DNA of 64,000 nt from an uncultured Oscillospiraceae bacterium (GTDB lineage: Bacteria; Bacillota; Clostridia; Oscillospirales; Ruminococcaceae): NCBI GenBank assembly GCA_910583935.1, contig CAJTZM010000007.1:1-64000 (forward strand), written 5' to 3'. The notes under the pieces were generated by a model. That model searched no databases. It had not been told where the DNA came from and saw only the letters and a list, made by a program, of their open reading frames with translations. Below are positions 48,818-57,851 of this stretch, in pieces (the first letter of the stretch is position 1; the number at the start of each line of letters is the position of its first letter). A program made the translations under genes and the position numbers.

Positions 48818-50650
48818 ATGAATCCCGAGCTGGAAAAGATTTTTATGAAGGTACAAAAGCCCGGACGGTATACCGGCGGAGAGCTTAACAGCGTGGTAAA
48901 GGACCCGGCCAAGGTGGATTTTCGCTTTGCTTTTTGCTTTCCGGATTTGTACGAGGTGGGCATGTCCCATCTGGGGATGAAGATTCTGTATTCCTTATAC
49001 AACCGGGAAGAAAATATGTGGTGTGAGCGGGTTTTTGCGCCGGATACGGATATGGAGGCGCTGATGCGCAAAAACCATATCCCGTTGTTTGGGCTGGAAA
49101 GCCGCGATCCCATCAAGGATTTTGATATGGTGGGCTTTACGCTGCAATATGAAATGTCCTACACGGCGGTTCTCAACATGCTGGACCTGGCAGGGATTCC
49201 ACTGCACAGCGCCCAGCGGACAAGCTTGGCGCCGATGGTGGTCGCGGGCGGCCCCTGCGCCTGCAATCCGGAGCCGCTGGCGGACTTTATTGACCTGTTT
49301 GTATTAGGCGAAGGGGAAGAGGTCAATTTGGAGCTGGCCCGTCTGTTTTTGCAGGCGAAACGGGAAGGGTGGGAACGGGCGGAATATCTTCGCCGCGCCG
49401 CCCAGATCGAAGGGGTCTATGTTCCGTCCCTTTATGATGTAGCCTATCAGGAGGATGGGACCATCCGCGCCGTAACGCCCCGGGAGGGCGCGCCGGCGGT
49501 GGTGAAAAAACGGATTATCAAGAATCTGGACAAGGTTTTCTTTCCGGAAAGCTTTGTGGTGCCGTTTTTGGAAACGGTCCATGACCGGGCGGTGATTGAG
49601 CTGTTCCGCGGCTGTATCCGTGGCTGCCGGTTCTGCCAGGCCGGATTCATCTACCGGCCGTTTCGGGAAAAGAACGCCCAGACCCTCAGCCAGAACGGAC
49701 ATGCTTTATGTGAGTCCACCGGCTACGACGAGATTTCCCTCTCCTCTTTATCGACCAGCGACTATTCCCAGCTGGAGGATCTTTTGGAGGAGCTGCTGCT
49801 CTGGACAGAGAAGGAAAAGGTCAATTTATCGCTGCCGTCGCTGCGGATTGACAATTTTTCCCCCGGTCTGATGGAAAAGATCACCCGGGTGCGCAAAAGC
49901 GGGCTGACCTTTGCGCCGGAAGCGGGAACCCAGCGGCTGCGGGATGTCATCAACAAAAACGTCACCGAAAAGGAGGTACTGTCCACCTGCCGGACCGCTT
50001 TTGAGGGCGGCTACACATCGGTAAAGCTATACTTTATGATGGGCCTGCCCACTGAAACAAAGAAGGATATTGAAGGGGTGGTGGACCTGGCGCAGAAGGT
50101 GGTGGACTTATTCTACAGCCTGCCGGACAAGCCCAAGGGGAAAGGGGTCAATGTGACAATCAGCCTGGCCTGCTTTGTGCCCAAGCCCTTTACGCCGTTC
50201 CAGTTTGAGCCGCAGGACACAGAGGAGATGCTGCGGGAAAAACAGCGGCACATGATCAGTTATAATCGAAGCAAAAAAATCCGGATCAATTACCACGAAT
50301 CCAAGACCAGCTTTTTAGAGGCGGTGCTGGCCAGGGGAGACCGTCGGCTGTGCGCTGTGGTGGAGGACGCGTGGAAAAACGGCTGTAAGCTGGATGGCTG
50401 GACCGAGCACTTTAACTATGACGCATGGATGAGCGCCTTTGCGAAAAACGGGATTGACGGCGCTTTCTACGCCAGCCGCACCCGGCCCTACGATGAGGTG
50501 ACGCCGTGGGATCATTTGGATTTTGGCGTCAGCAAAGGATTCCTCGTCCGGGAAAATCAAAAGGCCCACGAGGATGCGCCGACCCCCAACTGCCGGGAGA
50601 AGTGCTCCGGCTGCGGGGCCAACTGCCTAATCGGAAGGAGCTGTTTTTGA
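48818..50650 (+). CDS. TIGR03960 family radical SAM protein
   Basis: A 610-residue iron-sulfur enzyme. An N-terminal B12-binding-like region (to about residue 200; DLYEVGMSHLGMKILY, MVVAGGPCACNPEP) is followed by the radical SAM core with the cluster motif CIRGCRFCQAG (Cys-x3-Cys-x2-Cys). A C-terminal cysteine set (CREKCSGCGANC) may bind a second cluster or zinc. The function of TIGR03960 is not established; it is encoded next to the TIGR03936 protein across Clostridia. ATG 48818 follows AGGAGAAACTGT. The next gene begins in its stop codon (ATGA). Confidence 0.93.
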   Translation: MNPELEKIFMKVQKPGRYTGGELNSVVKDPAKVDFRFAFCFPDLYEVGMSHLGMKILYSLYNREENMWCERVFAPDTDMEALMRKNHIPLFGLESRDPIKDFDMVGFTLQYEMSYTAVLNMLDLAGIPLHSAQRTSLAPMVVAGGPCACNPEPLADFIDLFVLGEGEEVNLELARLFLQAKREGWERAEYLRRAAQIEGVYVPSLYDVAYQEDGTIRAVTPREGAPAVVKKRIIKNLDKVFFPESFVVPFLETVHDRAVIELFRGCIRGCRFCQAGFIYRPFREKNAQTLSQNGHALCESTGYDEISLSSLSTSDYSQLEDLLEELLLWTEKEKVNLSLPSLRIDNFSPGLMEKITRVRKSGLTFAPEAGTQRLRDVINKNVTEKEVLSTCRTAFEGGYTSVKLYFMMGLPTETKKDIEGVVDLAQKVVDLFYSLPDKPKGKGVNVTISLACFVPKPFTPFQFEPQDTEEMLREKQRHMISYNRSKKIRINYHESKTSFLEAVLARGDRRLCAVVEDAWKNGCKLDGWTEHFNYDAWMSAFAKNGIDGAFYASRTRPYDEVTPWDHLDFGVSKGFLVRENQKAHEDAPTPNCREKCSGCGANCLIGRSCF

Positions 50651-51309
50651 TGGAACCGATGCGGGTGTTTTATGAAAAGACCGGAACCGCCAAATATATT
50701 TCCCATCTGGACATCAACCGCTGCTTTCAGCGGGCCATGAAGCGGGCGGCGATCCCCCTTTGGTTTACCGAGGGATTCAATCCCCACGCATATCTGACCT
50801 TTCCGCTGCCGCTGGCGCTGGGATACGAAAGCCTGTGCGAATGCGTGGATTTCCGGCTGGTGGAGCCTGTGGAGCCCGGGGAAATCGTCCGGCGGCTCAA
50901 TGCTGTGCTTCCCATGGGGCTAAAAACTGTCCGGGCGGCGGCGCCGGTCTATAAGGCGGCGGATATCGCCCTGGCGGCCTACGAGGTGCGGCTGGAGCTG
51001 GCAGATACCCATCCGGGCCGGGCCAAGCAGATTCTGGACGCCTTTTTTGCCCAGCCGCAGATTCTGGCGATGAAGCGGAGCAAAAAGGGGGAGAAGGAAA
51101 TTTCCTTAAAGGAGCATCTGCATGAGCTTTCCATCTGCGTCAAGGATGGGCAAACGTTTTTGACGGTATGGCTGCCGGCGGGGAACGAGCAGAATATCAA
51201 CCCAACGCTGGTACTGGATACATTTGCCCGGCAAACGGGAATGCTCATCGACCGATTAGAGGTGAAAAAGACGGCGGTGCTGACAAAGGATGGGAAAAAT
51301 TTCGCGTAG
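50650..51309 (+). CDS. TIGR03936 (DUF2344) family radical SAM-linked protein
   Basis: A 219-residue protein beginning MRVFYEKTGTAKYISHLD, the family hallmark, then LWFTEGFNPHAYLTFPLPLALGYES. Its role is unknown; it always goes with the preceding radical SAM protein and is translationally coupled to it here (ATGA). In many relatives ribonuclease G and rplU follow directly, but here rplS does. Confidence 0.92.
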   Translation: MEPMRVFYEKTGTAKYISHLDINRCFQRAMKRAAIPLWFTEGFNPHAYLTFPLPLALGYESLCECVDFRLVEPVEPGEIVRRLNAVLPMGLKTVRAAAPVYKAADIALAAYEVRLELADTHPGRAKQILDAFFAQPQILAMKRSKKGEKEISLKEHLHELSICVKDGQTFLTVWLPAGNEQNINPTLVLDTFARQTGMLIDRLEVKKTAVLTKDGKNFA

Positions 51310-51313
51310 CCTC

Positions 51314-51342
51314 TTGTTTTTTTCTGTGGGGTATGCTAAACT
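51314..51342 (+). promoter_or_regulatory. Promoter of rplS
   Basis: TTGTTT (51314-51319), 17 nt, TAAACT (51337-51342), just after the TIGR03936 gene. Confidence 0.55.
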
Positions 51343-51348
51343 ATATAA

Positions 51349-51477
51349 GCATTGTGTGCCGTCGTATTCCGCGACGGGAGTTGATGCCCGGCAAAATGCC
51401 GCGACATGAAAGCGGGCGGTCCTCTATCCCTGCTGTTGGGCGGGTATGAACGTCTGAAAATATGAGGAGGAAATAAA
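51349..51477 (+). ncRNA. Putative L19 autoregulatory leader
   Basis: The 130-nt leader before rplS is GC-rich and foldable: CCGTCG pairs with CGACGG (51360-51378), and GCCCGGC/GCCGCG elements follow. It lies where Firmicutes carry the L19 leader. Family membership was judged from position and foldability only. Confidence 0.5.
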
Positions 51478-51822
51478 ATGGATCCATTGAAACTGATTGC
51501 GCAGGACAGCCTAAAGACGGAGATCCCTTCCTTTGAGGTGGGCGACTCGGTTCGAGTTCATGTGAAAATCAAAGAGGGCGACAGAGAGAGAATTCAGGTG
51601 TTTGAGGGCACGGTAATCGCAAAAAAACACGGCGGCGTTGCCGAGACCTTTACCGTCCGCCGGGTATCCCATGGCTGCGGCGTAGAAAGAGTGTTCCCGC
51701 TGCATTCGCCCAATGTGGCGAAGGTGGAGGTTATCCGCCAGGGCCGGGTTCGCCGCGCGAAGCTTTACTACCTCAGAGACAGAGTGGGCAAGGCTGCAAA
51801 GGTCAAATCCAAAATCAGATAA
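51478..51822 (+). CDS. rplS: 50S ribosomal protein L19
   Basis: A 114-residue L19 at the 30S-50S interface, with PSFEVGDSVRVHVKIKEGDR, FEGTVIAKKHGG and the C-terminal RRAKLYYLRDRVGKAAK. AGGAGGAAATAAA precedes the ATG. It is separated from trmD, its usual partner, by about 22 kb, and has its own promoter, leader and terminator. Confidence 0.98.
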   Translation: MDPLKLIAQDSLKTEIPSFEVGDSVRVHVKIKEGDRERIQVFEGTVIAKKHGGVAETFTVRRVSHGCGVERVFPLHSPNVAKVEVIRQGRVRRAKLYYLRDRVGKAAKVKSKIR

Positions 51823-51829
51823 ATTTTTC

Positions 51830-51875
51830 GAGAAAAAGGCCGGCGCCGGATTGGCGCTGGCTTTCTCTTTTTTTC
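51830..51875 (+). terminator. Intrinsic terminator of rplS
   Basis: A long stem (GAGAAA...GGCCGGCGCC with GGCGCTGGC...TTTCTC, GGATT loop) followed by seven Ts. Confidence 0.9.
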
Positions 51876-51945
51876 AAAGGACGTGCAAAGTTTACAAATT
51901 GTTTCCTTTTCTTTGCAAAGGACGGTGGAAGACGTGGAGGGCTTG

Positions 51946-51954
51946 TGCTATAAT
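51946..51954 (+). promoter_or_regulatory. Extended -10 promoter of yfmF-yfmH
   Basis: TGC directly before TATAAT (51949-51954) forms an extended -10; the -35 (TGGAAG at 17 nt) is weak. A repeated CAAAGGACG lies upstream at about 51876 and 51916, of unknown meaning. Confidence 0.5.
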
Positions 51955-52078
51955 AGGACAGAATACAAAAAGATGCTTTTGAGAATTATTTTCCCTTTTC
52001 AAGAATGTTTCGCCTGTTTTGTGGGACAGAATAAATGAGGATCATCACAGCCGCTTGCCGGCAGAAGGAGTTGGACCA

Positions 52079-53368
52079 ATGAGCGACCATTTAAAACGAA
52101 TACAATTGGGAGACGGGGTGCATTTTACCGCCATCACCGACCCCAAATTCAAATCCAACCGAATTTCGGTAAACCTCTTGCTTCCGCTGGAGTACGAGAC
52201 GGCGGCCAACCGGGCGATTGTTCCGTTTGTGCTGCGCCTTCGATATCGGGATTGCCCGGATTTTACCCGCCTGAATGAAAAGCTGGACGATTTGTACGGC
52301 GCGATTGTGGATGCGGATGTGCGAAAATACGGTGCGTACCAAATTATCAACCTGTCGGTTCAGGCACTGGATGACCGGTATGCGATTCAGCCCGCGCCGC
52401 TGGTGCGGGAATGCGCGGACCTTGCCTGCGGGCTGCTGTTCGACCCTTATTTGGAAGACGGTTTGTTTGCCGAAGAGGACGTCCGGCTGGAAAAGCAGAA
52501 TCTGATTGATACGATCGAATCGGAGTTTAACGACAAGCGGGATTATGCCATCAGCCGCTGCGTTTCCCTGATGTTCGGCGGCAGCCCGCTGGCGGTAAAG
52601 AAGTACGGCACCCGTGAAAGGGCGCAGGAGATCACGGCCCAAAGCGCCACCGATGCTTACCGGGAGCTTTTGCGCCGGGCGGCGGTGGAAATCCTGTTTA
52701 TTGGCAGCGGAGATCCATCGGTCGCCCAGAAGGTGTTTGCCGAACGCTTTGCCGGCGTAGAGCGCGACCCCATCGCCTATGACAATTCTTTACCCGTATC
52801 TGCGGCAAAACAGGTCAAAACGGTTCGGGAGGATATGGATATCGCCCAGGGCAAGCTGGTGATGGGCTTTCGCACCGGCGAGACGTCTTCGCCGGATCAG
52901 GTCAACGCGATGAAGATGATGGTGGCCTTATACGGCGGGACGCCTTTTTCCCGTCTTTTTAAAAACGTTCGGGAAAAGCTTTCGCTATGCTATTACTGTG
53001 CGGCCCGCTACGATAAGGCCTGCGGGATGATGATGGTGGACAGCGGCGTAGAAACCGGCAATGAGGAAAAGGCACAGCAGGAGATCCTGCGGCAGCTGGA
53101 TCTGGTCCGGCAGGGGGATTTTGACGAGGAGGAGCTGGACTCCACTATTTTGACGGTCGTCAACGCGCTCAAGTCTACGGTAGACACCTTAAGTGGACTG
53201 GAAAACTGGTATTTGACCCAAATTTTAAGCGGGTCGGATGAATCCCCGCTGGAGAATGTGGAGAAGGTTTCCCGCATCGATAAGCGGCAGATTCAAGAGG
53301 CGGCGGCCCAAATCACGCTGGACACGGTGTTTTTCTTAGCCGCAAAAAAGGAGGGACAAGACCAGTGA
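52079..53368 (+). CDS. yfmF: M16-family protein YfmF (EF-P modification associated)
   Basis: A 429-residue protein of the pitrilysin (M16) fold without the HxxEH zinc motif, so it should be the non-catalytic half of a pair. The following gene encodes the catalytic half. In B. subtilis the homologous pair is linked to 5-aminopentanol modification of elongation factor P. No efp gene lies in this window, so that role is from family knowledge. ATG 52079 follows AAGGAG. The next gene overlaps by 4 bp. Confidence 0.9.
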   Translation: MSDHLKRIQLGDGVHFTAITDPKFKSNRISVNLLLPLEYETAANRAIVPFVLRLRYRDCPDFTRLNEKLDDLYGAIVDADVRKYGAYQIINLSVQALDDRYAIQPAPLVRECADLACGLLFDPYLEDGLFAEEDVRLEKQNLIDTIESEFNDKRDYAISRCVSLMFGGSPLAVKKYGTRERAQEITAQSATDAYRELLRRAAVEILFIGSGDPSVAQKVFAERFAGVERDPIAYDNSLPVSAAKQVKTVREDMDIAQGKLVMGFRTGETSSPDQVNAMKMMVALYGGTPFSRLFKNVREKLSLCYYCAARYDKACGMMMVDSGVETGNEEKAQQEILRQLDLVRQGDFDEEELDSTILTVVNALKSTVDTLSGLENWYLTQILSGSDESPLENVEKVSRIDKRQIQEAAAQITLDTVFFLAAKKEGQDQ

Positions 53369-54645
53369 AACAGACGATTCATTCGCAAAGAATCAAGGAG
53401 AGCTATTGGAAGGTGGAGCATCCCAGCGGCCTGACCCTGCTTTTATATCCCATGGAGGGCTTTAGCTCCGCCTACGCCATGCTGACCACCGATTACGGTT
53501 CGGTGGATATGGCGTTTCGGACCGAACCGGGTGTGGATTTTACCCGGATTCCCGCAGGTACCGCCCATTTTTTAGAGCACAAGATGTTCGAAAACGAGGA
53601 CGGGGACGCGTTTGCCAAATACGCCGCCACCGGCGCTTCGGCCAATGCATTTACCTCCTTTGACAAGACCTCGTATCTGTTTGGCTGCGCCGACCATTTT
53701 GAGGAGTCCCTACGGATTTTGCTAGAGTTTGTGACCACCCCTTATTTTACCCAGCAGACGGTAGATAAGGAGCAGGGGATCATCGGCCAGGAAATCAAAA
53801 TGTACGACGACAATCCGGATTGGCGGGTATTTTTTAATCTTTTGAAGGCCATGTATATTCATCACCCCATCGCTGTGGATATTGCGGGGACGGTGGAAAG
53901 CATCGCCCAGATTACGGCGGACAGCCTGTACGAGACCTATGGGGCCTTTTACAATCTTCACAATATGACGCTGGCGGTAGCGGGCAGCTTTTCGCTGGAC
54001 GCGGTGCTGCGCGTAGCGGATGAGGTTTTAAAGCCGGCGCAAAAGCAGCGGCTGGAACGAGCGGGTGTAGATGAGCCGGAGCAGGTGCGGCAAAAGCGAA
54101 TCGAACAAAAATTCCCGGTGGCGGCGCCGATGTTCAGTTTAGGGCTAAAAGCGCGCCCGACAGATATCAGGACCAATACGCTCAGCTTCCTTGTGGATGA
54201 GATTGTCAACGAGGTTCTGGCAGGGGACGCGTCGCCCTTGTACCGCCGGCTTTATGACAGCGGCTTAGTCAACGCGACCTTTGACAGCGAAGCCGATTGC
54301 GGCAGGGATTTTGCGGCGCTGATCTTTTCCGGCGAGTCTAAAGATCCGGATCGGACAGCGGAGGAGATCCTGCGGGAAATCGAACGGGTGAAAAAAGAAG
54401 GGATCGACCCGGCGGCGTTTGAGCGGAGCAAAAAGGCGGTTTACGGCCGCTATGTGCGGATGCTCAACCGCCCGGATTCCATTGCGAATGTGATGACCGG
54501 CGCGTATTTTTCCGGCTTGGATTTATATGATCTGCTGGATGCGGCCGCTTCTGCTACCTTAGAACAGGCGCAGCAAAGGCTGGCGGAGGATTACCGGACG
54601 GATTGCGCGGCTTTATCGGTGATTTCGCCGCTGGACGAAAAATAG
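53365..54645 (+). CDS. yfmH: M16-family zinc peptidase YfmH (EF-P modification associated)
   Basis: A 426-residue M16 peptidase with the inverted zinc motif HFLEH at 68-72 and the downstream Glu in the VDKEQGIIGQEIKMYDD helix. The second M16 lobe follows (from about 180). It overlaps the inactive partner yfmF by 4 bp, so they are likely produced in equal amounts as a heterodimer. The exact substrate is not known from sequence. Confidence 0.92.
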   Translation: MKQTIHSQRIKESYWKVEHPSGLTLLLYPMEGFSSAYAMLTTDYGSVDMAFRTEPGVDFTRIPAGTAHFLEHKMFENEDGDAFAKYAATGASANAFTSFDKTSYLFGCADHFEESLRILLEFVTTPYFTQQTVDKEQGIIGQEIKMYDDNPDWRVFFNLLKAMYIHHPIAVDIAGTVESIAQITADSLYETYGAFYNLHNMTLAVAGSFSLDAVLRVADEVLKPAQKQRLERAGVDEPEQVRQKRIEQKFPVAAPMFSLGLKARPTDIRTNTLSFLVDEIVNEVLAGDASPLYRRLYDSGLVNATFDSEADCGRDFAALIFSGESKDPDRTAEEILREIERVKKEGIDPAAFERSKKAVYGRYVRMLNRPDSIANVMTGAYFSGLDLYDLLDAAASATLEQAQQRLAEDYRTDCAALSVISPLDEK

Positions 54646-54695
54646 GTTACTTTTGTCATCAAGTGTGGAAAATACAGCAGATGGGAGTTTTTGTG

Positions 54696-55796
54696 ATGAC
54701 ACAGATTGTTTCTTTTCCCGGCTTGGGCTTTTCGTTTTCGATCAGTGCCGACGCGTTTACCATCGGTGCGCTGACCATCAAGTGGTATGGCGTAATCTTT
54801 GCTTGCGCCTTTTTGGCGGGAACCTTATACGTTTTAAAAAATACCAAGAAGTTCGGGCTGGATTCTGACCGGGTAATCGACGTTTTGCTGGGCGCGATCC
54901 TCAGCGGCGTAATCGGCGCGCGGATTTACTATGTGGCTTTTTCTTGGGATCTGTATAAGGATAACCCCATGGATATTTTTAAGATCTGGAATGGCGGAAT
55001 CGGCATCTACGGCGGCGTAATCGCGGCGATTTTGTGCGGCTATTTCCTGTGCCGCTGGAGGAAGGTCCGCTTTCTGCCAATGCTGGATTTGTGTTCCGCC
55101 GGCTTGATTCTGGCGCAGGCCATTGGCCGGTGGGGCAATTTTGTCAATGTCGAAGCGTTTGGCAGCGCCACCACCGTTCCGTGGCGGATGACCAGCGAAT
55201 ACGCCGGGGGAATCGGCACTACCATGGTGCAGCGCTATCTGGCTGCCCTGTCCCCGGAGCAGATAGAGGCCATGGGTGGGATGGAGAAAATTGGGGTGCA
55301 TCCGACCTTTTTCTATGAGTCGGTCTGGTGCCTTTTGGGATTCTTCCTGCTGATGTGGATGACCAAGCGCCGGAAATTTGACGGGCAGCTGATTTTAATC
55401 TATGCAATATGGTACGGCGCGGAACGGTTTGTGGTCGAGGGGCTTCGGACCGACAGCCTAATGATAGGAAACCTGCGGGTATCCCAGGTCTTGGGAATCC
55501 TTTCAGCCGTTGCGGCGCTGATTGCCATGGTAATTGTGCTGCAAAAAAAGAAGGGCAGCAACGATCCGGAATACCTGAGGCTTTATGTGGATACCGAGGA
55601 GGCACAGCTGATCCGAGAGGGGCGGTTTTACGGGAAAAAGCAGCCGGGGCCGCTGGAGGATCCAAGCCTGACGGCAAGGGAATCAGACGAAGAAGCCGCG
55701 GCGGAGCCGGCGCCAGAAACGCCGGCGGAGGAATCGGACCAAGATGCTGCCGTACAAGCGCGGCAGGAAGATTTGGGAGAGGAACAAAAGAAATAG
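54696..55796 (+). CDS. lgt: Prolipoprotein diacylglyceryl transferase
   Basis: Transfers diacylglycerol to the lipobox Cys of prolipoproteins, such as the two or three encoded in this window. The 366-residue membrane protein has the essential GRWGNFVNVEAFG motif, VRFLPMLDLCSAGLILAQAIGR, HPTFFYES and ERFVVEGLRTDS. An acidic, disordered tail of about 70 residues (rich in Glu, Ala and Pro) is longer than usual. I chose ATG 54696, 8 nt after GGGAG; ATG 54681 is the alternative. Confidence 0.95.
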   Translation: MTQIVSFPGLGFSFSISADAFTIGALTIKWYGVIFACAFLAGTLYVLKNTKKFGLDSDRVIDVLLGAILSGVIGARIYYVAFSWDLYKDNPMDIFKIWNGGIGIYGGVIAAILCGYFLCRWRKVRFLPMLDLCSAGLILAQAIGRWGNFVNVEAFGSATTVPWRMTSEYAGGIGTTMVQRYLAALSPEQIEAMGGMEKIGVHPTFFYESVWCLLGFFLLMWMTKRRKFDGQLILIYAIWYGAERFVVEGLRTDSLMIGNLRVSQVLGILSAVAALIAMVIVLQKKKGSNDPEYLRLYVDTEEAQLIREGRFYGKKQPGPLEDPSLTARESDEEAAAEPAPETPAEESDQDAAVQARQEDLGEEQKK

Positions 55797-55832
55797 TGTT
55801 ATTGGCTGTGAAAAAATGAGGAGGAAGGAACC

Positions 55833-56690
55833 ATGGCGTTCATAATAGACGGAAAAAAAGTATCGGCCCAAATCAGGGAGCAAATCGCGGCGGATACCCA
55901 AAAGCTGCTGGCAGAAACCGGTGTGTGCCCGGGACTGGCGGTCGTCATTGTGGGGGAGGATCCGGCGTCGAAGGTCTATGTGAAAAACAAGAAAAAGGGA
56001 TGCGGGCAGGTGGGCTTTTATTCGGAGGAATACGCTCTGCCCGAGCAAACCTCTCAAGAAGAGCTGCTGGCGCTTTTGGACCGGCTCAACGCGGATTCAA
56101 AGATTCACGGCATCCTGGTTCAGCTGCCGCTGCCTAGGCATTTGGATGAAAAAACGGTGATTGAACGGATTTTGCCCGCAAAGGATGTAGACGCATTTCA
56201 CGCGTCGAATGTGGGGAAAATCATGATTGGGGACTATGATTTTTTGCCCTGCACGCCGGCGGGAGTGATGGAGCTGCTCCGGTCAGAAAAGATTTCGGCC
56301 CAGGGCAAGGAATGCGTGGTAGTCGGCCGCAGCAATATTGTGGGCAAGCCGATGGCGATGCTTTTGCTGCATGAAAACGGCACCGTCACCATCGCCCACT
56401 CCAAAACAAAAAACCTCGCCGAGGTCACTCGGCGGGCGGATATTCTAGTCTCGGCGGTGGGACGGGCAAAGTTTATTACCGCCGATATGGTCAAGCCTGG
56501 GGCGGTGGTCATCGACGTTGGGATGAATCGGGACGAGCAGGGCAAGCTCTGCGGCGACGTGGACTTTGCCTTGGTGGAGCCAGTTGCTTCGTATCTTACG
56601 CCGGTGCCCGGCGGGGTTGGCCCCATGACCATCAGCATGCTTTTGAAAAATACGCTGACCAGCGCTCAGAAAGCGGCAAAAAAAGGGTGA
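55833..56690 (+). CDS. folD: Bifunctional methylene-THF dehydrogenase/cyclohydrolase
   Basis: Interconverts methylene-, methenyl- and formyl-THF, feeding one-carbon units to purines and, through MetF, to methionine. The 285-residue protein has VKNKKKGC (catalytic Lys and Tyr-containing region), IHGILVQLPLPRH, VVGRSNIVGKPMA (NADP site) and TPVPGGVGPMTISML. A GAGGAAGG site sets the ATG. Confidence 0.98.
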   Translation: MAFIIDGKKVSAQIREQIAADTQKLLAETGVCPGLAVVIVGEDPASKVYVKNKKKGCGQVGFYSEEYALPEQTSQEELLALLDRLNADSKIHGILVQLPLPRHLDEKTVIERILPAKDVDAFHASNVGKIMIGDYDFLPCTPAGVMELLRSEKISAQGKECVVVGRSNIVGKPMAMLLLHENGTVTIAHSKTKNLAEVTRRADILVSAVGRAKFITADMVKPGAVVIDVGMNRDEQGKLCGDVDFALVEPVASYLTPVPGGVGPMTISMLLKNTLTSAQKAAKKG

Positions 56691-56728
56691 TTTCTGCGCA
56701 TTTTCTGCGGAAATTCGGACTTTTTTGA

Positions 56729-56757
56729 TTGACAAGCTAAAGAGGATATGATAAAAT
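56729..56757 (+). promoter_or_regulatory. Promoter of rplU-prp-rpmA
   Basis: TTGACA (56729-56734), 17 nt, TAAAAT (56752-56757). Confidence 0.8.
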
Positions 56758-56763
56758 ATTTTT

Positions 56764-56847
56764 TGCCGCATGCAATAGGTTATAAGTGCGCCCATCGGCG
56801 CCGCCTTTGTGCAGCGAGTCTATAGGAAAGAGGCAGGTGCCTTTATT
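56764..56847 (+). ncRNA. L21 leader RNA
   Basis: The 84-nt leader before rplU carries AATAGGTTATAAGTGCGCCC, CGGCGCCGCC and TTTGTGCAGC, in the layout of the ribosomal L21 leader of Firmicutes. A short hairpin next to the ATG (AAAGAGGCA with TGCCTTT) covers the Shine-Dalgarno GAGG, which would allow translational control. Confidence 0.7.
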
Positions 56848-57159
56848 ATGTACGCGATTTTGGAAACCGGCGGAAAGCAGTACCGTGTTCAGCAGGGCGA
56901 CGTTCTGTATGTCGAGAAGCTTCCGCACGAAGAACTGGAAATTATTGAGATGGACAAGATCATTGCGGTTGGTAAGGACGACGGTCTCGTGGTGGGAAAC
57001 CCTTATGTGAACGGCGCTACGGTAACTGCGAAGGTCGCCAAAAACGGCAGATCAAAAAAAATCACCGTGTTTACTTATCGGTCGAAAAAGTCTTCGAAGA
57101 GAAAAATGGGCCACAGACAGCCGTATACCAAGGTTGAGATTCTGGAAATCAAAGCATAG
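56848..57159 (+). CDS. rplU: 50S ribosomal protein L21
   Basis: A 103-residue L21: MYAILETGGKQYRVQQGDVL at the start and KMGHRQPYTKVEI near the end. First gene of the rplU-prp-rpmA operon. Confidence 0.98.
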   Translation: MYAILETGGKQYRVQQGDVLYVEKLPHEELEIIEMDKIIAVGKDDGLVVGNPYVNGATVTAKVAKNGRSKKITVFTYRSKKSSKRKMGHRQPYTKVEILEIKA

Positions 57160-57165
57160 TCAGCC

Positions 57166-57483
57166 ATGATTACCGCCAGCTTTCAAAAAAACGGCGAAAG
57201 GCTTTTGGCGTTTTCCTTGTCCGGCCATGCGGGCTATGCCGATTTCGGCCAGGATATTGTATGCGCCAGCGTGACCTCGGCGGTACAGCTGACCGCCAAC
57301 GCCATTACCGAGCAGTTTGCCGAGGCGGCAAAGGTCACGGTCGGAGAAAATCGGATTTCCCTTTGTCTTGGGCCAGATGCGAAAAGAGAGTCGGTTTTAC
57401 TGTTGCAGGCGCTTTTAGAGCATTTGACCGTTCTGTCAGAAGAGTTTAAGGAAACAATACAAATCATTATTTCGGAGGTGTAA
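57166..57483 (+). CDS. prp: Ribosomal-processing cysteine protease Prp
   Basis: A 105-residue protease that removes the N-terminal extension of L27. The catalytic pair is present in SGHAGYADFGQDIVCASVTS (His and Cys). The L27 encoded next does carry the extension, so the pair is consistent. It lies 6 bp after rplU. Confidence 0.96.
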   Translation: MITASFQKNGERLLAFSLSGHAGYADFGQDIVCASVTSAVQLTANAITEQFAEAAKVTVGENRISLCLGPDAKRESVLLLQALLEHLTVLSEEFKETIQIIISEV

Positions 57484-57486
57484 CGA

Positions 57487-57768
57487 ATGATTCGTTTAAG
57501 CATGCAGTTTTTTGCGCATAAAAAGGGCGTTGGTTCTACTAAAAACGGTCGTGATTCCGAGTCCAAGCGTTTAGGCGTAAAACGGGCTGATGGGCAGCAC
57601 GTTTTGGCTGGAAATATTCTGGTTCGCCAGCGCGGAACCCACATCCACCCGGGAGAGAATGTTGGCCGCGGATCGGATGACACGCTCTTTGCTTTGATCG
57701 ACGGAAAAGTCCGTTTTGAGCGGGCTGGCCGCGACCGCAAAAAGGTGAGCATTTATCCCGTACAGTAA
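57487..57768 (+). CDS. rpmA: 50S ribosomal protein L27 with Prp-cleaved N-terminus
   Basis: A 93-residue L27. The start MIRLSMQFFAHKKGVGSTKN shows the Firmicutes extension, with predicted Prp cleavage after QFF, exposing AHKKG, which reaches the peptidyl transferase centre. It also has GTHIHPGENVGRGSDDTLFA. It starts 3 bp after prp. Confidence 0.98.
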   Translation: MIRLSMQFFAHKKGVGSTKNGRDSESKRLGVKRADGQHVLAGNILVRQRGTHIHPGENVGRGSDDTLFALIDGKVRFERAGRDRKKVSIYPVQ

Positions 57769-57776
57769 AAAGGTTG

Positions 57777-57810
57777 AAAATCCCGAGGGCTCCTCGGGAT
57801 TTTTTGTTTT
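57777..57810 (+). terminator. Intrinsic terminator of rplU-prp-rpmA
   Basis: ATCCCGAG pairs with CTCGGGAT, followed by TTTTTTG. Confidence 0.85.
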
Positions 57811-57851
57811 GCTTTCGCCGATACTAGCAAGAAAGCAAAAGGAGGTTTTTC

